A DNA stretch of 64,000 nucleotides from Coprinus comatus (taxonomy: Eukaryota > Basidiomycota > Agaricomycetes > Agaricales > Agaricaceae), in NCBI GenBank assembly GCA_034638255.1, contig JAWPGT010000061.1, positions 1 to 64,000 on the forward strand, written 5' to 3'. Of the stretch, positions 9,599 through 20,836 are shown in pieces. The translations under genes and the position numbers were made by a program. Each line of letters begins with the position of its first letter. The first letter of the stretch is position 1. The notes under the pieces are model-generated. The model saw nothing but the letters and a program-made list of their open reading frames with translations, was not told the DNA's origin and ran no database searches.

Positions 9599-10196
9599 TG
9601 TTATGGGCCCACCCAAACCACCAGTCTGCACTACCACTACTGAGGAAGACTTATTCTCCATCTTCCCTGAACTCATTCCCAATGACGACACCATCATGGA
9701 CGACTCCATCTGACATCACTATGACCTAACGTCGAACTAAGTATGAGACTCCACTTATGCTTAGAAGTTTACATTTCCCCAGCTCCAGTATCAGTTATCC
9801 ATTTCATCATTTTACTCCTGTTGACTAACCTTTCATTGTATATGGAGTAAATACTTCCCAGCCCCAATGTCTCACCTACTCCTGTTGACAGTTCTAGCAT
9901 TGTGTATGGAGTAGATTGTAAAGCAATGACGAGTATTTAGGATATATGTAGTTAGTAGCTATTATTAGGTATATCCCTAGAATAGTATAAATACTCACTG
10001 TATTAGATGATTAAAGCCCTAAGCTTTAATCTCTTCTGTTGTATCCCTTATACATCTCTGTCTCCATACCTCTCAGTCACTAGGTTGAAAGGCCTTGAGA
10101 TTGCAGCAGAGTGTTTATTGAACACATGTTCCTACACAACTGCACTCTAGCATTTAAGTTCCAGGGTGTTCAGATTAACAGTTCATGGTCATAACA
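9599..10196 (+). mobile_element. Solo Gypsy-type LTR (598 bp), family not otherwise in window
   Basis: The sequence starts TGTTATGGG and ends GTCATAACA, the terminal style of Gypsy-V and -W. A perfect 5-bp duplication ATGAG flanks it (9594-9598 and 10197-10201). It contains a TATA-like ATAGTATAAATA near 9987 and a hairpin GATTAAAG-ccct-aAGCTTTAATC at about 10007-10027, the same signature seen at the transcript start of Gypsy-V, -W and -Z. It is oriented plus by that promoter. Confidence 0.88.
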
Positions 10197-13100
10197 ATGA
10201 GGATGATGTTTATTATAAGGAACTAAATTGTAATTGCAGCAATTGTAAGGATCACCCTATGTATGAATTGGGTATTGCAATCTGGATGCTCAACTCTGGC
10301 ACTAGTTACCATTTTTCTGGGACTTTAAGTGACTTCATCGACATTGAGATGGGAGATTACAGAGCTGTCCAAACTGCCAACAGTCAGATAACCATCTGAG
10401 GAAAAGGCCAAGTAATCATCCAGCACATGGTAAATGGTATGCAAACTATCATGTCACTATCCCCAGTATTCTACATCCAGGGATTAAATGGACGTCTCAT
10501 GTCACCTAGACCTTTTTACTTGGCCGGCATGACTTTAGAGGGTTCCCTTTCAGGATCACAGATCCTACAGCCTGACAGCTCCCTCTATTTAGAGGCTCTT
10601 CAGAGGGTAAAAGGTGATGGCATCCACATGGTTCATTCAAGAATCATGTTAGATGACAAGATGAAGTCATTGACCTTACCTGGAGCTATGTCAATTTATG
10701 ATCTCTGGCATAATCGACTTGGACATCTGTCAAAGCAAGTGCTCTGGAAGTTCAAGGAACACACAGTAAACTTCCCCAAGTTTAAAATTCCAAACTGGTC
10801 AAGGACATGTGATGGTTGCACTTGTGGCAAGCTGCAAGAAAAGGCTCATCTGCCATCATCATCCTGGGCTACTGAGACATTTGAGTTGATCCATTCAGAT
10901 CTTCTTGAATTTCCCACATTATCTTACCATCATGCTAAATGGATCATCATGTTCCTAGATGATTTTTCTGGCATGACCTGGATTAGATTCTTGAGACAGA
11001 AATCAGACATCTATAAGGTGTTTGAAGATTTCTTGGCTCAGACTTTAACTCAACATGGTAAAGCCATTAAACATGTCTGCATGGATAATGGGGGGGAATA
11101 CATGTCTGATAGATTGCAAGATCTATTCCAGTCCACCGGTATTGTTCACGAGACTACTGCTCCTCATATTCATGAGCAGAATGGATATGCAGAATGCTTG
11201 AATCGAACAATTTGCGAGAAGTCTGAAGCCATGAGACTTCATGCATACTTACCAGAGAGTTGGTGGGAATTTGCAGTGGAAACTGCAGTTCACTTGTACA
11301 ATCATATACCAATGAAACGTCTCAAGTTTAAAACTCCATTTGAAAAAATGAACAGGAAAATGCCTAATGTGAACCATTTACATGTGTTTGGATGTGGTGC
11401 TTATGTATACCTGCCTCCTGCCATGTGCAAGTCTAAACTTGCTGCAAAGTCAGAGACAATGATATTTTTGGGTTATGATGGTCACAACCTAAAATTCATG
11501 AGGCACCAACATGGTAACATGGTATATACAGGCCACACAGCTATCTTCGAGGAAGATTGGTTCCCTAAATGCAAATCAACTGCCCCAGATTGACGTAGAG
11601 ATCTACAAACTCCTCCAAATCCTCCTGAGGATCTTTTTGATGGTATGTCAGATAAAGGATCCGATACAGATTCAGTTGATTTCCCAGCAGATCCACCAGC
11701 TGTACCTCTGAAGACACTGAGTCACCTGACTCAACCTTCAGTTCCACCACCTGCTCAAGATCCCTCTCTCCCTCCTCCTTCTCCTCCTAGCAAACCAACT
11801 CCTACTACTCCCCCTGTGAAATCTCCTTCCAGACAACCAAAAGTTGAAACTGAAAGTGAGGATGACACATTGAGTTACTGGAGTGATCACAGTGGTGATA
11901 ATGGTAGCTTAGATGGAGATTTCCATGATCATCATGATCATCATGATCACACACCTTCTCCAACTCTGGAAAGAAGTCTGAGTCCTCTTCATCCAAGGAA
12001 CATGCATCCATTACCAAAATGCAAAGTTACGGAGACTCCTTCAATTGACCCACCTCGCCATTCTGGCAGAGAAAGGACAAATCCAGAGAAACCAGACAAT
12101 GTGTATGGGAGGAAACATCCTTCCAAGATCTTGAGAGATTATGATAAGATTTCCTTGGAAGAACCTGGTCCATCAAACCAGTTCAAGATGCCTTGTGGAA
12201 GACCTCAGAATCTTTCTGATGATGAAGCTTGCCAAAGGCTTGAGCAATATGCTGAAAACTATTGTCATTGGATGGAAACTCAAGGGGAGCACAATCCTGC
12301 TGCACCTCCTGAGGATGAGGAAGAAATGATGCAATGGCTCTCCAGGGAAGGGGGGTTAGAATGGATCAACATGTTGCTGACCAAAGCCAAAATTGCACAT
12401 TCAAATGCTGCAAAAATCCCTGTTCAATTCTGTGATCTATCTAAATTTGATCCAGAAGAACAGGAGAAATGGATGGAAGCATGTAATGATGAGCTAATTG
12501 TGCTTAAAAAATGCAAAGTATATGAATACATGGATCTCCCTAAGGGGAGGAAAGCTATTAAAAACCGATGGGTGTTTAACATCAAAGAAGATGGCTGGAA
12601 ACATGCTTGTCTCATGGTGAAAGGTTTCTCTCAGGTTGAAGGTATCGACTTTGATGAGTTATTCTCTCCAGTTGTACACTACAAGTCCTCTCATATCCTT
12701 CTTGGGCTTGCTGCCTTAAATGATTGGGATATTGAGTCTGTTGATGTAAAGATAGCTTACTTGTATGGAAAACTGGATGAAGAAGTCTATATAGAACAAC
12801 CAGAGGGATTTATTCAAAAAGGGAAAGAAACAAAGGTCTGGAGGTTACAATGTGCATTGTACAGCCTTAAACAAGCCAGACTAGCCTGGTGGAAAGAAAT
12901 GGCTTCTTCCATGAAAGACCTAGCCTTTAGTTAATGTGAATCTGATGCTGGAGTATATATTTACTGAGACAAGAAGACTGGCAAGATCTGCATTGCTGTT
13001 GTCTATGTTGATGATGTACTCTTCATGGGAAATGACTCTGCCCTGCTTAAAAAGCTCAAAGGGAAGTTTATGAAGTGTTGGGAATGCTGTGATGCTGGTG

Positions 13101-13442
13101 AAGCCAAAGAGTTTCTAGGCATGCATATTTGCCATGATCAAGCAAATTGAAAGATTTTCTTGGATCAATCTTCTTACCTTGAGAAGGTCCTTGAAAGATT
13201 TAAGATTGATGGTCAAGGTCATGATAACAAACTGGCATGAACTCCACTGCCAGAAGGATATCACCTGATCCCAAATCTTGCTCTGATTAACACCACGTGG
13301 AGAACATATTACCAACAAGTGATAGGATCACTGCTATACATAATAATTGGAACTCGCCCCAATATTGGGTTTGCAGTGACAAAAATGAGTCAGCATGCAC
13401 ACAATCCTTCCAAAGAGCATCTAAAATGTGCTCTCTATATTT
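10197..13442 (+). pseudogene. Copia-Q copy 1 protease-integrase-RT region
   Basis: The order matches Copia-Q: protease WMLNSGTSYHF (about 10285; the DSG of the full copy is NSG here), pre-integrase LWHNRLGHLSKQV, integrase HSDLLEF, MDNGGEYMS and HEQNGYAECLNRT. RT follows with RWVFNIKEDG, VDVKIAYLYGKLDEE and YVDDVLFMGN near 13005. Stops or frame breaks occur near 10397, 11591, 12932, 12965, 13148 and 13238. The protease Asp-to-Asn change and the stops make it inactive. It is interrupted at 13442 by the hAT-like element. Confidence 0.88.
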
Positions 13443-15307
13443 CACCTGTCACTCCCACTCCAGGGGTCTAGTTAGACCTGGTATTGGGGCCTGATACCAG
13501 GTCTAACTAGACCCTTCTCCTGCTTAGTGGTATCCTGCAATAATTATACACTAATTGTTGAGGTTCATATGAAACTATTTTTATGTTCAAGTCAGATTAA
13601 TAAGGCCTTGATATATATGTGACAATGATATTATGTGCTACAGAGGGTAGTCAAGGTGAGATGGGACAGTGAGATGCTGGCAAGAGCACCCCTCCGCATC
13701 ATTGGAGGTTGGTCACATGATCCCCGCCTATTCAGGAATCCCATCATTCCCACCCATGGCCTGCTCTCTTGCCTATATCTCTCACAATTTGAGGCTCCCC
13801 TCTAATATATACTTCAAATATTATACCAGAATAGTAATATATACTCTAACTAATATGTATCAACCTTTTTTTCTCTATATTTATTGATAGAATATACTTA
13901 TACATCAGTTCTTATTTTTGTGTAAAGATATTATATTAATTTTGAACCTATAACCATTGTCTACAGCCACTGGACATGGGAATACCAAAGGTTATAATAC
14001 ATAGCTATAGATTTGCGGAAACACATTACAAACTATAAGCAAATTAAGATTTTATATACAAATCTATTGGTTTTTGGACATACTTTATATCTAATGTTCA
14101 TGTAGCTAATCAGCATATCTTTTTGTAGATTTGGTATGAATAGGTGAATATTAAAAGTATTCTAGAGTCCTATACCAATAGAAGAACTCTCTGATATACA
14201 ATTAAATACTCAATAATTCGAGTTTATATTAAAATGAGAGTATTGAATGAGTTATGGGCTCAATAATTTTTGTATACCCTCCAAATCTTGCATGAAGACT
14301 GGCCTAGAGAGTCGGTCTAATTTCCAACACATTCTTATGGAGCTTGGAAAATAATTATTTCCATTATTTTCAGAGTTTGAAGACTTGTTTTAGTCTTTAG
14401 ATCTACAACAGTAATTCGATTATACAATACCATATACTTGACAGATATACACATGTCTAGGCTCATTCGAACCGCCTTAATCACACCTTTCCAACAAGCC
14501 TAAGTGTGTAAGAGATATCACCTTTGCTATTACAGGGGAGGTGGATTACTGATCTTCTCCTCCTGAAAGGAGTTTGTTTAATGAGCAGTTGACCTCTATG
14601 TCATATTGCATATATTTACTATCTATCTAAAGGTATTGTATAGGGCTATGCAATGCAACTAACAGCACACCGATAGAACCAGTATAGACCATTTGAGGTG
14701 AGGTTTAGTGTTAATGCTTCATTTTCTCAGTAATTCCTTTATAGCAAGTGTAGTTTTGCACCGATTTTTATGGTTTTTTGCTCATATAAACTATACAGTA
14801 TGTCTCATGGATACTATATAGCTACATGTAGATATACTACAGCTTGTACCTCTCAGGAGTAAATTCTTTACACTTGTTCTAGTAATTATCAAAGTATAAC
14901 ATTATTTGAGTATTATTCTAAGCAATATTTGCTACTATTTTTTTGCCCATTTGATTTCTACAAACTGTAGCTTCAAGATGAGCATGGCTATATTCTAATC
15001 AGAGAAGATCTCAAGCTTTGGGAGGTTTTTCTTTTTTGTAGGTAGATAAGATTTATTTTTAGAGTAACTCCCTTATTAGGCAAACCCTGTACTTGGGCTG
15101 AAAACCTGACATGTACTACACTGCTGAGTACATGGGAATAATCACATATTAAAGGTGATGTAATGAAGTTATGTAAGTTCTAATAGCTTAGAGGATTACT
15201 GCATAATTATTGCAGGACACCTCAAAGCAGCAGAATGGTCTAGTTAGACCTGGTATTAGGCCCTGATACCAGGTCTAACTAGACCCCTGGAGTGGGAGCG
15301 ACAAGTG
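13443..15307. mobile_element. hAT-like non-autonomous DNA transposon
   Basis: This 1865-bp insertion is bounded by an 8-bp target duplication CTATATTT (13435-13442 and 15308-15315). Its ends are inverted repeats: CACCTGTCACTCCCACTCC on the left and the complement of CACTTGTCGCTCCCACTCC on the right. Directly inside each end is a palindrome of about 21-bp arms (GGGTCTAGTTAGACCTGGTAT and its complement, 9-nt spacer) at 13457-13514 and 15239-15289. I find no coding frame of note inside, so it would need a transposase supplied elsewhere. An 8-bp duplication is typical of hAT; the superfamily is inferred from that. Confidence 0.85.
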
Positions 15308-15686
15308 CTATATTTGCCGATACCTTCTCACTACCAAAGAATACCACATGGTGCTTGATGGAGGAAAAGGTGAATCATTCATCACTTACAGTGATTTGGA
15401 TTGGGATAGTGATCCATCTTCTTGTCATTCTCAGACTGGTTACTTTACATCTCTAGCCTCCTGTCCAGTAGCATGGGTCAGTCAAGCACAGAAGACTGTA
15501 GCTTTGTCTTCCACTGAGGCTGAATATATGGTGCTCTCTGATAGCTGCCATCAGGCTGTGTGGATTTATCAGCTTATGATGGAACTTGGTTTATCAAATG
15601 AACCAATGGAAATCTGTGGTGACAATATGGGTTCCCTTTTCATTGCTCAAAACCCAACTGTTGAGAAAAGGTTGAAACATATTGAC
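15308..15686 (+). pseudogene. Copia-Q copy 1 RNase H segment
   Basis: The frame resumes after the hAT-like element and is open as GGKGESFITYSDLDWDS, SCPVAWVSQAQKTVALS, SSTEAEYMVLSDS and GDNMGSLFIAQNP. These are the RNase H motifs with the central Glu and downstream Asp. The full Copia-Q copy has lost the SSTEAEY segment, so this fragment is the better record of that domain. It ends at 15686 where the next insertion starts. Confidence 0.85.
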
Positions 15687-16525
15687 TGTCAGAATGGTAG
15701 AGAGTGGTGTTGAGAATGAGAGTGAAGTAGAGAGAGAGTTAAGCTCAGACACAGACACAAACACAAAAGAAGGGAATTGATTGGATGGTTTGGCTAAGAC
15801 ATGAGGGACTTATATATCTACCAGAACAAAGAACAACCAAAAGAGGAGAACAATAAGGACCCTTGCCAGCACACAAAGGGAATATGTGTCACATACCGTG
15901 CCACTGACCAACCTCCCGACAACTCTTCTGACACTCTGACAGTTCTGAAGTCAATCTTGTTATTGGTCGCTGACCTCTTGGACCTTCATCTCTTATCTGC
16001 TTGTCCTATTCCAACTTCCTGTTTTGGTTACTTCCCTTTTTGGTCGGCATCATCCTTTTTAGTTTGTCGGTCCGTTGTCCTGTTATCTTATGTTTTGATA
16101 TGTTATATTCCAATATCGGTAAACAATGTATTTAATTGCTAGTCGCTCATATACATTCCTTAGTCTGATATCAACATAGTATCCACACTCATTCCTCTGT
16201 CTTTGTCTTGTTCCAACTCTAAGCCAATCTTGTCTCTGTTCTCGTTCTCTACTCTCCTCCGTAATTCCTCCCAACATTCTTTCCAACTGTTCGGTCCTCT
16301 TGCAAGTGAGGCTAATTGCAGTATCGGAAGGGCGCAACACATACGTTGAAGCCAAAGCCTCAATCCAACATCGCTAGCTCATCTCTGATCCCCGTTCTTA
16401 ACAATATGTAAGTAACATAATAAAGGAAAAGAACATTATGAAAGAGTCCAGAACATCAGGATAAGATAAGTGGAGTGATTAGGAAAGATGGATAAGATAA
16501 GGAGATATCTGGGAAAAACCTAACA
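15687..16525 (+). mobile_element. LTR-like insertion (about 317 bp without its own guest)
   Basis: It starts TGTCAGAATGG and ends ACCTAACA. The flanks TTGAC (15682-15686) and TCGAC (16526-16530) are a 5-bp duplication with one transition. It contains TTATATATC near 15810. No coding frame is seen. It is probably a solo LTR of another family; the orientation is uncertain. It is split by a solo Gypsy-X LTR. Confidence 0.65.
15887..16403 (+). mobile_element. Solo Gypsy-X LTR (517 bp)
   Basis: It starts TGTCACATACCGTGCC and ends CCGTTCTTAACA, matching the reverse complements of 36828-37343, 60992-61507 and 17676-18191. A perfect duplication ATATG flanks it (15882-15886 and 16404-16408). It contains the AGTCTGATATC segment predicted to pair with the Gypsy-X primer site. 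Confidence 0.95.
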
Positions 16526-16735
16526 TCGACATCAAATTCTACTTTATTTGGCAGTGCTTAACCAAAAAGAAGGTTCTGTTATATTTTATTCCTGGCACAT
16601 CAAATCCTGCAGATCTTCTTATGAAGAACCTTGGTTGAGTTAAATTTGAGAACTTCAGGAATGAATATTACAGACTTGTGTTTTCCAACCCAACCTTTGC
16701 TGCTTCCAAGTGCAATTTAAAAAATAAAATGGACT
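16526..16735 (+). pseudogene. Copia-Q copy 1 RNase H C-terminus
   Basis: The sequence continues the RNase H C-terminal end: FIPGTSNPADLL in the full copy reads FIPGTSNPADLL here too (near 16590), followed by a broken NLG-VKFENFRN block. A stop is present near 16637. The polyprotein end matches the MD-stop of the full element. Confidence 0.75.
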
Positions 16736-16782
16736 AGTGAGTATTGGTGCTTATAAGTCAACGATGCTTATGAAAAGGGGAG

Positions 16783-17155
16783 TATTAAAAATGTGGACTA
16801 TTATTAGATAGTCATGTGACTTTTTCATTTGTTTTTTGTTTCACTTTCATCTTTCACAGCATTATATGGCAGCTCTTATTGGTTGTAGTTAGTGTTTCAT
16901 CTATGTGTTTCACCTCCTGTATCAACTCCTGTTTCATGTATAATTACTTGACACATAGTAGACACCTGACTCCTTTTAGTTGTAGCATGGACCATTGCAT
17001 TATTGTATAAATACTGTACATTCCTCTCTGTATTTCTTTAGTTCTCTAACTATCTTTTCTACTTGCTCTCACAAGCAACCTACAAACATACTACTCCACT
17101 TCATGCATATACTTATTGATATTTCCAATGTCTTGTATTCATGCTCACTTCAACA
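16783..17155 (+). repeat. 3' LTR of Copia-Q copy 1 (373 bp)
   Basis: It aligns along its full length with the 381-bp Copia-Q LTRs at 52259 and 58418, from the polypurine stretch GAAAAGGGGAG just before it to the CTTCAACA end. The first bases are TATTAAAA in place of TGTTGGAA, so the terminal TG is mutated. Many differences are C-to-T or G-to-A, consistent with age. Confidence 0.88.
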
Positions 17156-17639
17156 GAACTCTGTTAACAGGATCGGCTGGAAAATGGGGATTTTCAGGAT
17201 GATTTTTGGAATCAGAATCCCTTTCATTCTCATCCATTGGAACTTCAGGACAAAAACCACCAGGAGGGTTTGGAGTTGGGTTGTTAGCTTGGTGATGACC
17301 AAAGTTAAATGCAGGTAGACCTCCGCAACCACAAATATTGGTTGCAGAGTTGGATTGAGAAAGATTTGGTGAATGATAACCAGAGGGAGTAGGGGTAAGA
17401 GGGGAACCAGTATCAAAAATAGACCTAGCAGCAGGAGTAGTCTGAACATGAGCAGGCTCTTTGGCCTGAACATGAGCAGGCTCTTTGGCCTGAACATGAG
17501 CAGGCTCTTTGGCCTGAACATGAGCAGGCTCTTTGGCCTGAACATGAGCAGGCTCTTTGGCCTGAACATGAGCAGGCTCTTTGGCCTGAACATGAGCAGA
17601 CTGGGAAGGAACAGTAGTAGTAATTCCAGACATAGACAC
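17156..17639 (-). pseudogene. Gypsy-X copy 2 Gag N-terminal fragment
   Basis: It starts MSMSGITTTVPSQS at 17639 and matches the Gag of Gypsy-X (60955). The shared middle is ARSIFDTGSPLTPTP and the frame is lost to Copia-Q at 17155. Its start has six full copies of an 8-residue repeat AHVQAKEP, where the other Gypsy-X copy has one. The Gag core and pol of this copy are missing. The leader between ATG and LTR is 36 bases. Confidence 0.88.
17442..17599 (-). repeat. 24-bp minisatellite inside Gypsy-X gag
   Basis: Six tandem perfect or near-perfect 24-bp units plus a partial one encode the octapeptide AHVQAKEP on the minus strand. The unit length keeps the frame. The homologous place in Gypsy-X at 60878 has one unit and the same partial. 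Confidence 0.95.
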
Positions 17640-17675
17640 AAGAGAGACAGTACCAGAAGTTGGAGTCTGATATAC

Positions 17676-18191
17676 TGTTAAGAACAGGGATCGGAGATGA
17701 GCTAGTGATGCCAGATTGAGGCTTTGGCTTCAATGTATGTGTTGTGACCTTCCGATACTGTGATTAGCCTCACTTGCAAGAGGACTGAATGGTCAGAAAG
17801 AATGTCAGAAGGAATTATGGAGGAGAGTAGAGAACGAGAGCAGAGACAAGATTGCCTTAGAGTCGGAACAAGACAGAGACAGAGATGAGTGTGGATACTA
17901 TGTTGATATCAGACTAAAGAATGTACAGGAGTGACTAGTGATTAAATACATTGTTTACCAATATCGGAATATAACATATCAAAACATAGGGTGACAGAAC
18001 AATGGGCCAACATACTAAAAAGGATGATGCCGACCGAAAAGGGGAATAGCTGAAACAGGAAGTTGGGAATGGAACAAGCAAATAATTGGTGAAGGTCCAA
18101 GAGGTTGGTGACCAGTAACAAGATTGACAGTCGGAACTGTTGGAGGGTTGGAGGGTTGTCAGAGGGTTGGTCAGTGGCATGGTACATGACA
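17676..18191 (-). repeat. 5' LTR of Gypsy-X copy 2 (516 bp)
   Basis: The minus-strand LTR runs from TGTCATGTACC (18191) to CTTAACA (17676). It is followed by the GTATATCAGACT primer-site region and the Gag start. The right flank is ATGCA; the partner duplication is lost with the rest of the element. Confidence 0.93.
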
Positions 18192-18667
18192 ATGCATATC
18201 AAACTGAGCTAATATTTTTTCACAGAATTCCCCATTATACTGTGGGTGTATCTTGAATATTGTAGTGCCAAACATGGCAGTTACTGGTTTTGTAGTACTG
18301 TCTCACTACTCAATCTCTGACACAAAACATACTGAGCTTAACATGCCAGTACTCCAGCCAACAACAATTATTGACATTGTACCTTCTGAGGTAAGCTTTT
18401 GGTATATATATTCAAAATAGCCAATGGGTTACCCCTTGAACTCCAACAGTGTCTTCAGTTCAACTGTAATGTCCAAGATGACAAGGAATCACATCAGAAC
18501 CTACTTTCTTGGCAACTTGTTATTAATACTGTGAGGACAGCCTTATGGCTGTGTGGGAAATGGGTAGTGGTATTTAATACAACATCAGTGTAAATTTTCT
18601 CCTTAGTTTTATATGACCATGCTCATCAGTAAAGCTCTGCCATTCTTCATGAATGGTGTACTCTTGA
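18192..18667. other. Unassigned sequence left of Gypsy-V
   Basis: This is AT-rich sequence with short frames only. It could be older host DNA, since it is outside every element end I can define. I recognise no gene in it. Confidence 0.4.
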
Positions 18668-19190
18668 TGTTATGGTTTCATATTTATCACAACTAATCAT
18701 TAGAACTAATGATGGACAATAGTGTACTTTCTCTTCTATTTGTTTTACATAGCCTTGGACTGATGTTTTGTACAGCCTTGGACTAGTAGTTTCTATGGAC
18801 TTCCACTTGTCGTTTCACTTGCTGCTTCAGCTGTAGATAGTTTCACTCTCCTGTCTCACATATATCAAGCATAGCCTACAACCTGTACTTGTAGTTGTAT
18901 AAATACATGGACAGCAACAGAGATTAAGCCTCAGCTTAATACTCTAAGTTGCTTCTACTCTATCTCGTTCATCACCCTCAACTTGATACCTAGAACTGGA
19001 GTCAGCTCTAACTCTTGCACGAATGGCTTATTAGTAAGGAACACCTGTGATCTACAGTCTGAGTACTGTGGAGGTCGTCCCCTGAAAGTAGTCTCAGTCT
19101 GAGTAGACATTCTCCTCCTATGAGCATCTTGAAGAGATCCATCGTAGCATTGTCTATACCAAAACAGAGGTATAGGCAAGATCTATAACA
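18668..19190 (+). repeat. Probable 5' LTR of Gypsy-V (523 bp)
   Basis: It begins TGTTATGGTTTC and ends GATCTATAACA, like the W and Z termini. It contains TTGTATAAATAC near 18895. About 30 bases further is the hairpin ATTAAGC-ctca-GCTTAAT. The 10 bases at 18933-18942 are complementary to 19193-19202, exactly 2 bases beyond the proposed end. The 3' LTR is outside the window, so the left border cannot be checked by comparison. Confidence 0.7.
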
Positions 19191-19192
19191 TT

Positions 19193-19202
19193 GTATTAAG
19201 CT
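19193..19202 (+). other. Self-primer site of Gypsy-V
   Basis: GTATTAAGCT here pairs with AGCTTAATAC at 18933-18942 near the predicted transcript start within the LTR. The 2-base gap from the LTR end is the same as in the other three Gypsy families. Confidence 0.7.
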
Positions 19203-19514
19203 ACAACTCAACAAATCCCTAACCAGGATCTCTGTCATCATCTTCCTCCGCGAACCTCTAACCCAGGTCTCTGCACTTGTCACCCTCCCCAACCCAACTC
19301 TGTGTGAACTCCTAACCAGAGTCTCTGCAATCTGTTGCTTTTATTCCTTCGACAACCACCTAACCCGCAACCATCATTAATTGGAAAACTAGCACAAACC
19401 TTCATGCATAGGATCAAGATCCGGGCTGATAACATACCTCGCCATCAAGCAGGTCTACCTTAAGCAAGTAGTGGCTGAGAACATACCCTCTTAAAGAAGA
19501 AGGGCTGCCTTTAG

Positions 19515-20016
19515 CAAGCAGCACCCCAAGTTTCCACAATTGCCTCCCACCGAATTTCCTCTTCCACCCCTTCATCTTCCAGACAACCACCCGCTCCTCC
19601 TCCCATATCCAGAGATGCAAACGAACAAGAACTAGTTGATCTCTTTGACTCTGCCATACGAATCCCAGAGGTCAGCACAACCTTTGGAACTCCTTCAGTC
19701 AGGAGGTACCTTCCACCAGGAGTCAAACTCTCAAATGACCAACAAAGTTGTCTTGTTGATACCTGGAAACGATTTCAAGAACTCAACAAAGCAGAAAGTT
19801 CTCAAATCACTGCTGACATCCATTACATCTTCCATTTCCTACTACCCTATAAATCCACCTCACTTCTTATCTGAATCAACACCTACGACCTATACTTGGT
19901 AGTTGACAGATTCTATCAACCCACCATCAAAAACCCCAATCTTACAACTAATATTGAAGTCAACCAAACCCAAACTCTATTCTACAGCAATGAACTTGCA
20001 AACCTCAGAAACACAG
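19515..20016 (+). pseudogene. Gypsy-V Gag, first part (split by Gypsy-W)
   Basis: The frame from 19515 reads APQVSTIASHRISSS, then QELVDLFDSAIRIPEV, then SSQITADIHYIFHFLLPYK and FYSNELANLRNT. One TGA interrupts it near 19872, in place of an expected Arg. It runs into Gypsy-W at 20017. After removing W and one copy of CACAG it continues in frame at 28047 as CNKIIALDLFP. A stop (TAG) at 19512-19514 precedes it, so the true start or an upstream intron is unclear. No known domain is recognised in this N-terminal part. Confidence 0.7.
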
Positions 20017-20490
20017 TGTTATGAACGTCAGTACTTCACCAGATTATTTTAACCAAGTTCCAGAAATACCACTCGAGTCTATCAGTAACTGAACTATTTT
20101 CGATACATGCTAATTACTCAGCCAAGCTATAATTAGTATATAGTTATCTTTAGCGTACTTATTTTCTCTCGTATACTTTTATCTTCGTTTTATCCCTTTC
20201 ACTCTTACTCGCTTCATAAAGCTCTTTACATGTTTCATATCTGATACAAGTCTCAGTAGGAGAGAGACTTACCAATACGTTTTGCCTCTTGTTTTACTTA
20301 TTATTGGACTATTCGTAGATAGTATAAATAGTTGTTTGTATTAGCCCTTGAAGTCTCAAGCTTCAAGTTGGTTAACTTCTAATCTACTCGTTCTATGACC
20401 TCTGCCTGAACACCAGACAGTAGTTTAACTTGTAGAGATTGAACACCTGTCTCAAGCGGCTTAGTGCCCAAGAGATCTAGGATCATAACA
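20017..20490 (+). repeat. 5' LTR of Gypsy-W
   Basis: It starts TGTTATGAACGTC and ends GGATCATAACA. It has TATAAATAG near 20320, then the hairpin CTTGAAG-tctcaag-CTTCAAG at 20347-20367, close to where transcription should start. Confidence 0.95.
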
Positions 20491-20492
20491 AT

Positions 20493-20504
20493 AACTTGAA
20501 GCTT
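20493..20504 (+). other. Self-primer site of Gypsy-W
   Basis: AACTTGAAGCTT is the reverse complement of AAGCTTCAAGTT at 20358-20369 in the LTR. It lies 2 bases after the LTR. No TGG-type tRNA primer site is present. Confidence 0.8.
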
Positions 20505-20836
20505 TTCCTACCCCTGTTCACCTTCCTCTGGGTTCTATGCTTTATCACTATTACACCAGTCCCCATCCTAGTTGTCATGCTCTATCGCTGTCCTCTAGTT
20601 CACCTGTTCTGACGTTACGCTCCATCGCTATCTGAAGACACCCTTGTCGAGTATTCAAGCCTTGTCGCTGTCTCTCGACTTACCCCGAACCCACTTGTAG
20701 CCTGTTGGCGATTTGACACAAGTTACCCCAAACCCGCTCATGTAGCCTCTTGGCGATTTGACATGATACATTCCACTAGGAATCCCTCTCTCGTAACCCT
20801 TGACTCCACCAGTTCCTGGTCTACCACCTCAAGTAG

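Larger units (their letters stand above)
9003..17155 (+). mobile_element. Copia-Q copy 1, 5'-truncated and heavily interrupted
   Basis: This is colinear with the full Copia-Q at 52259-58798 from its base 54075 onward, so the 5' LTR and gag N-terminus are missing. Four later insertions break it: a solo LTR at 9599, a hAT-like element at 13443, an LTR-like element at 15687 and a solo Gypsy-X LTR inside the last. The coding parts carry many stops. The 3' LTR ends at 17155 against Gypsy-X gag sequence, so it had inserted in a Gypsy-X copy whose other half is gone. Confidence 0.88.

Noticed and set aside
17442..17599. Possible CRISPR-like array
   Set aside because: Direct 24-bp units with no spacers, encoding a peptide repeat in a retrotransposon Gag.
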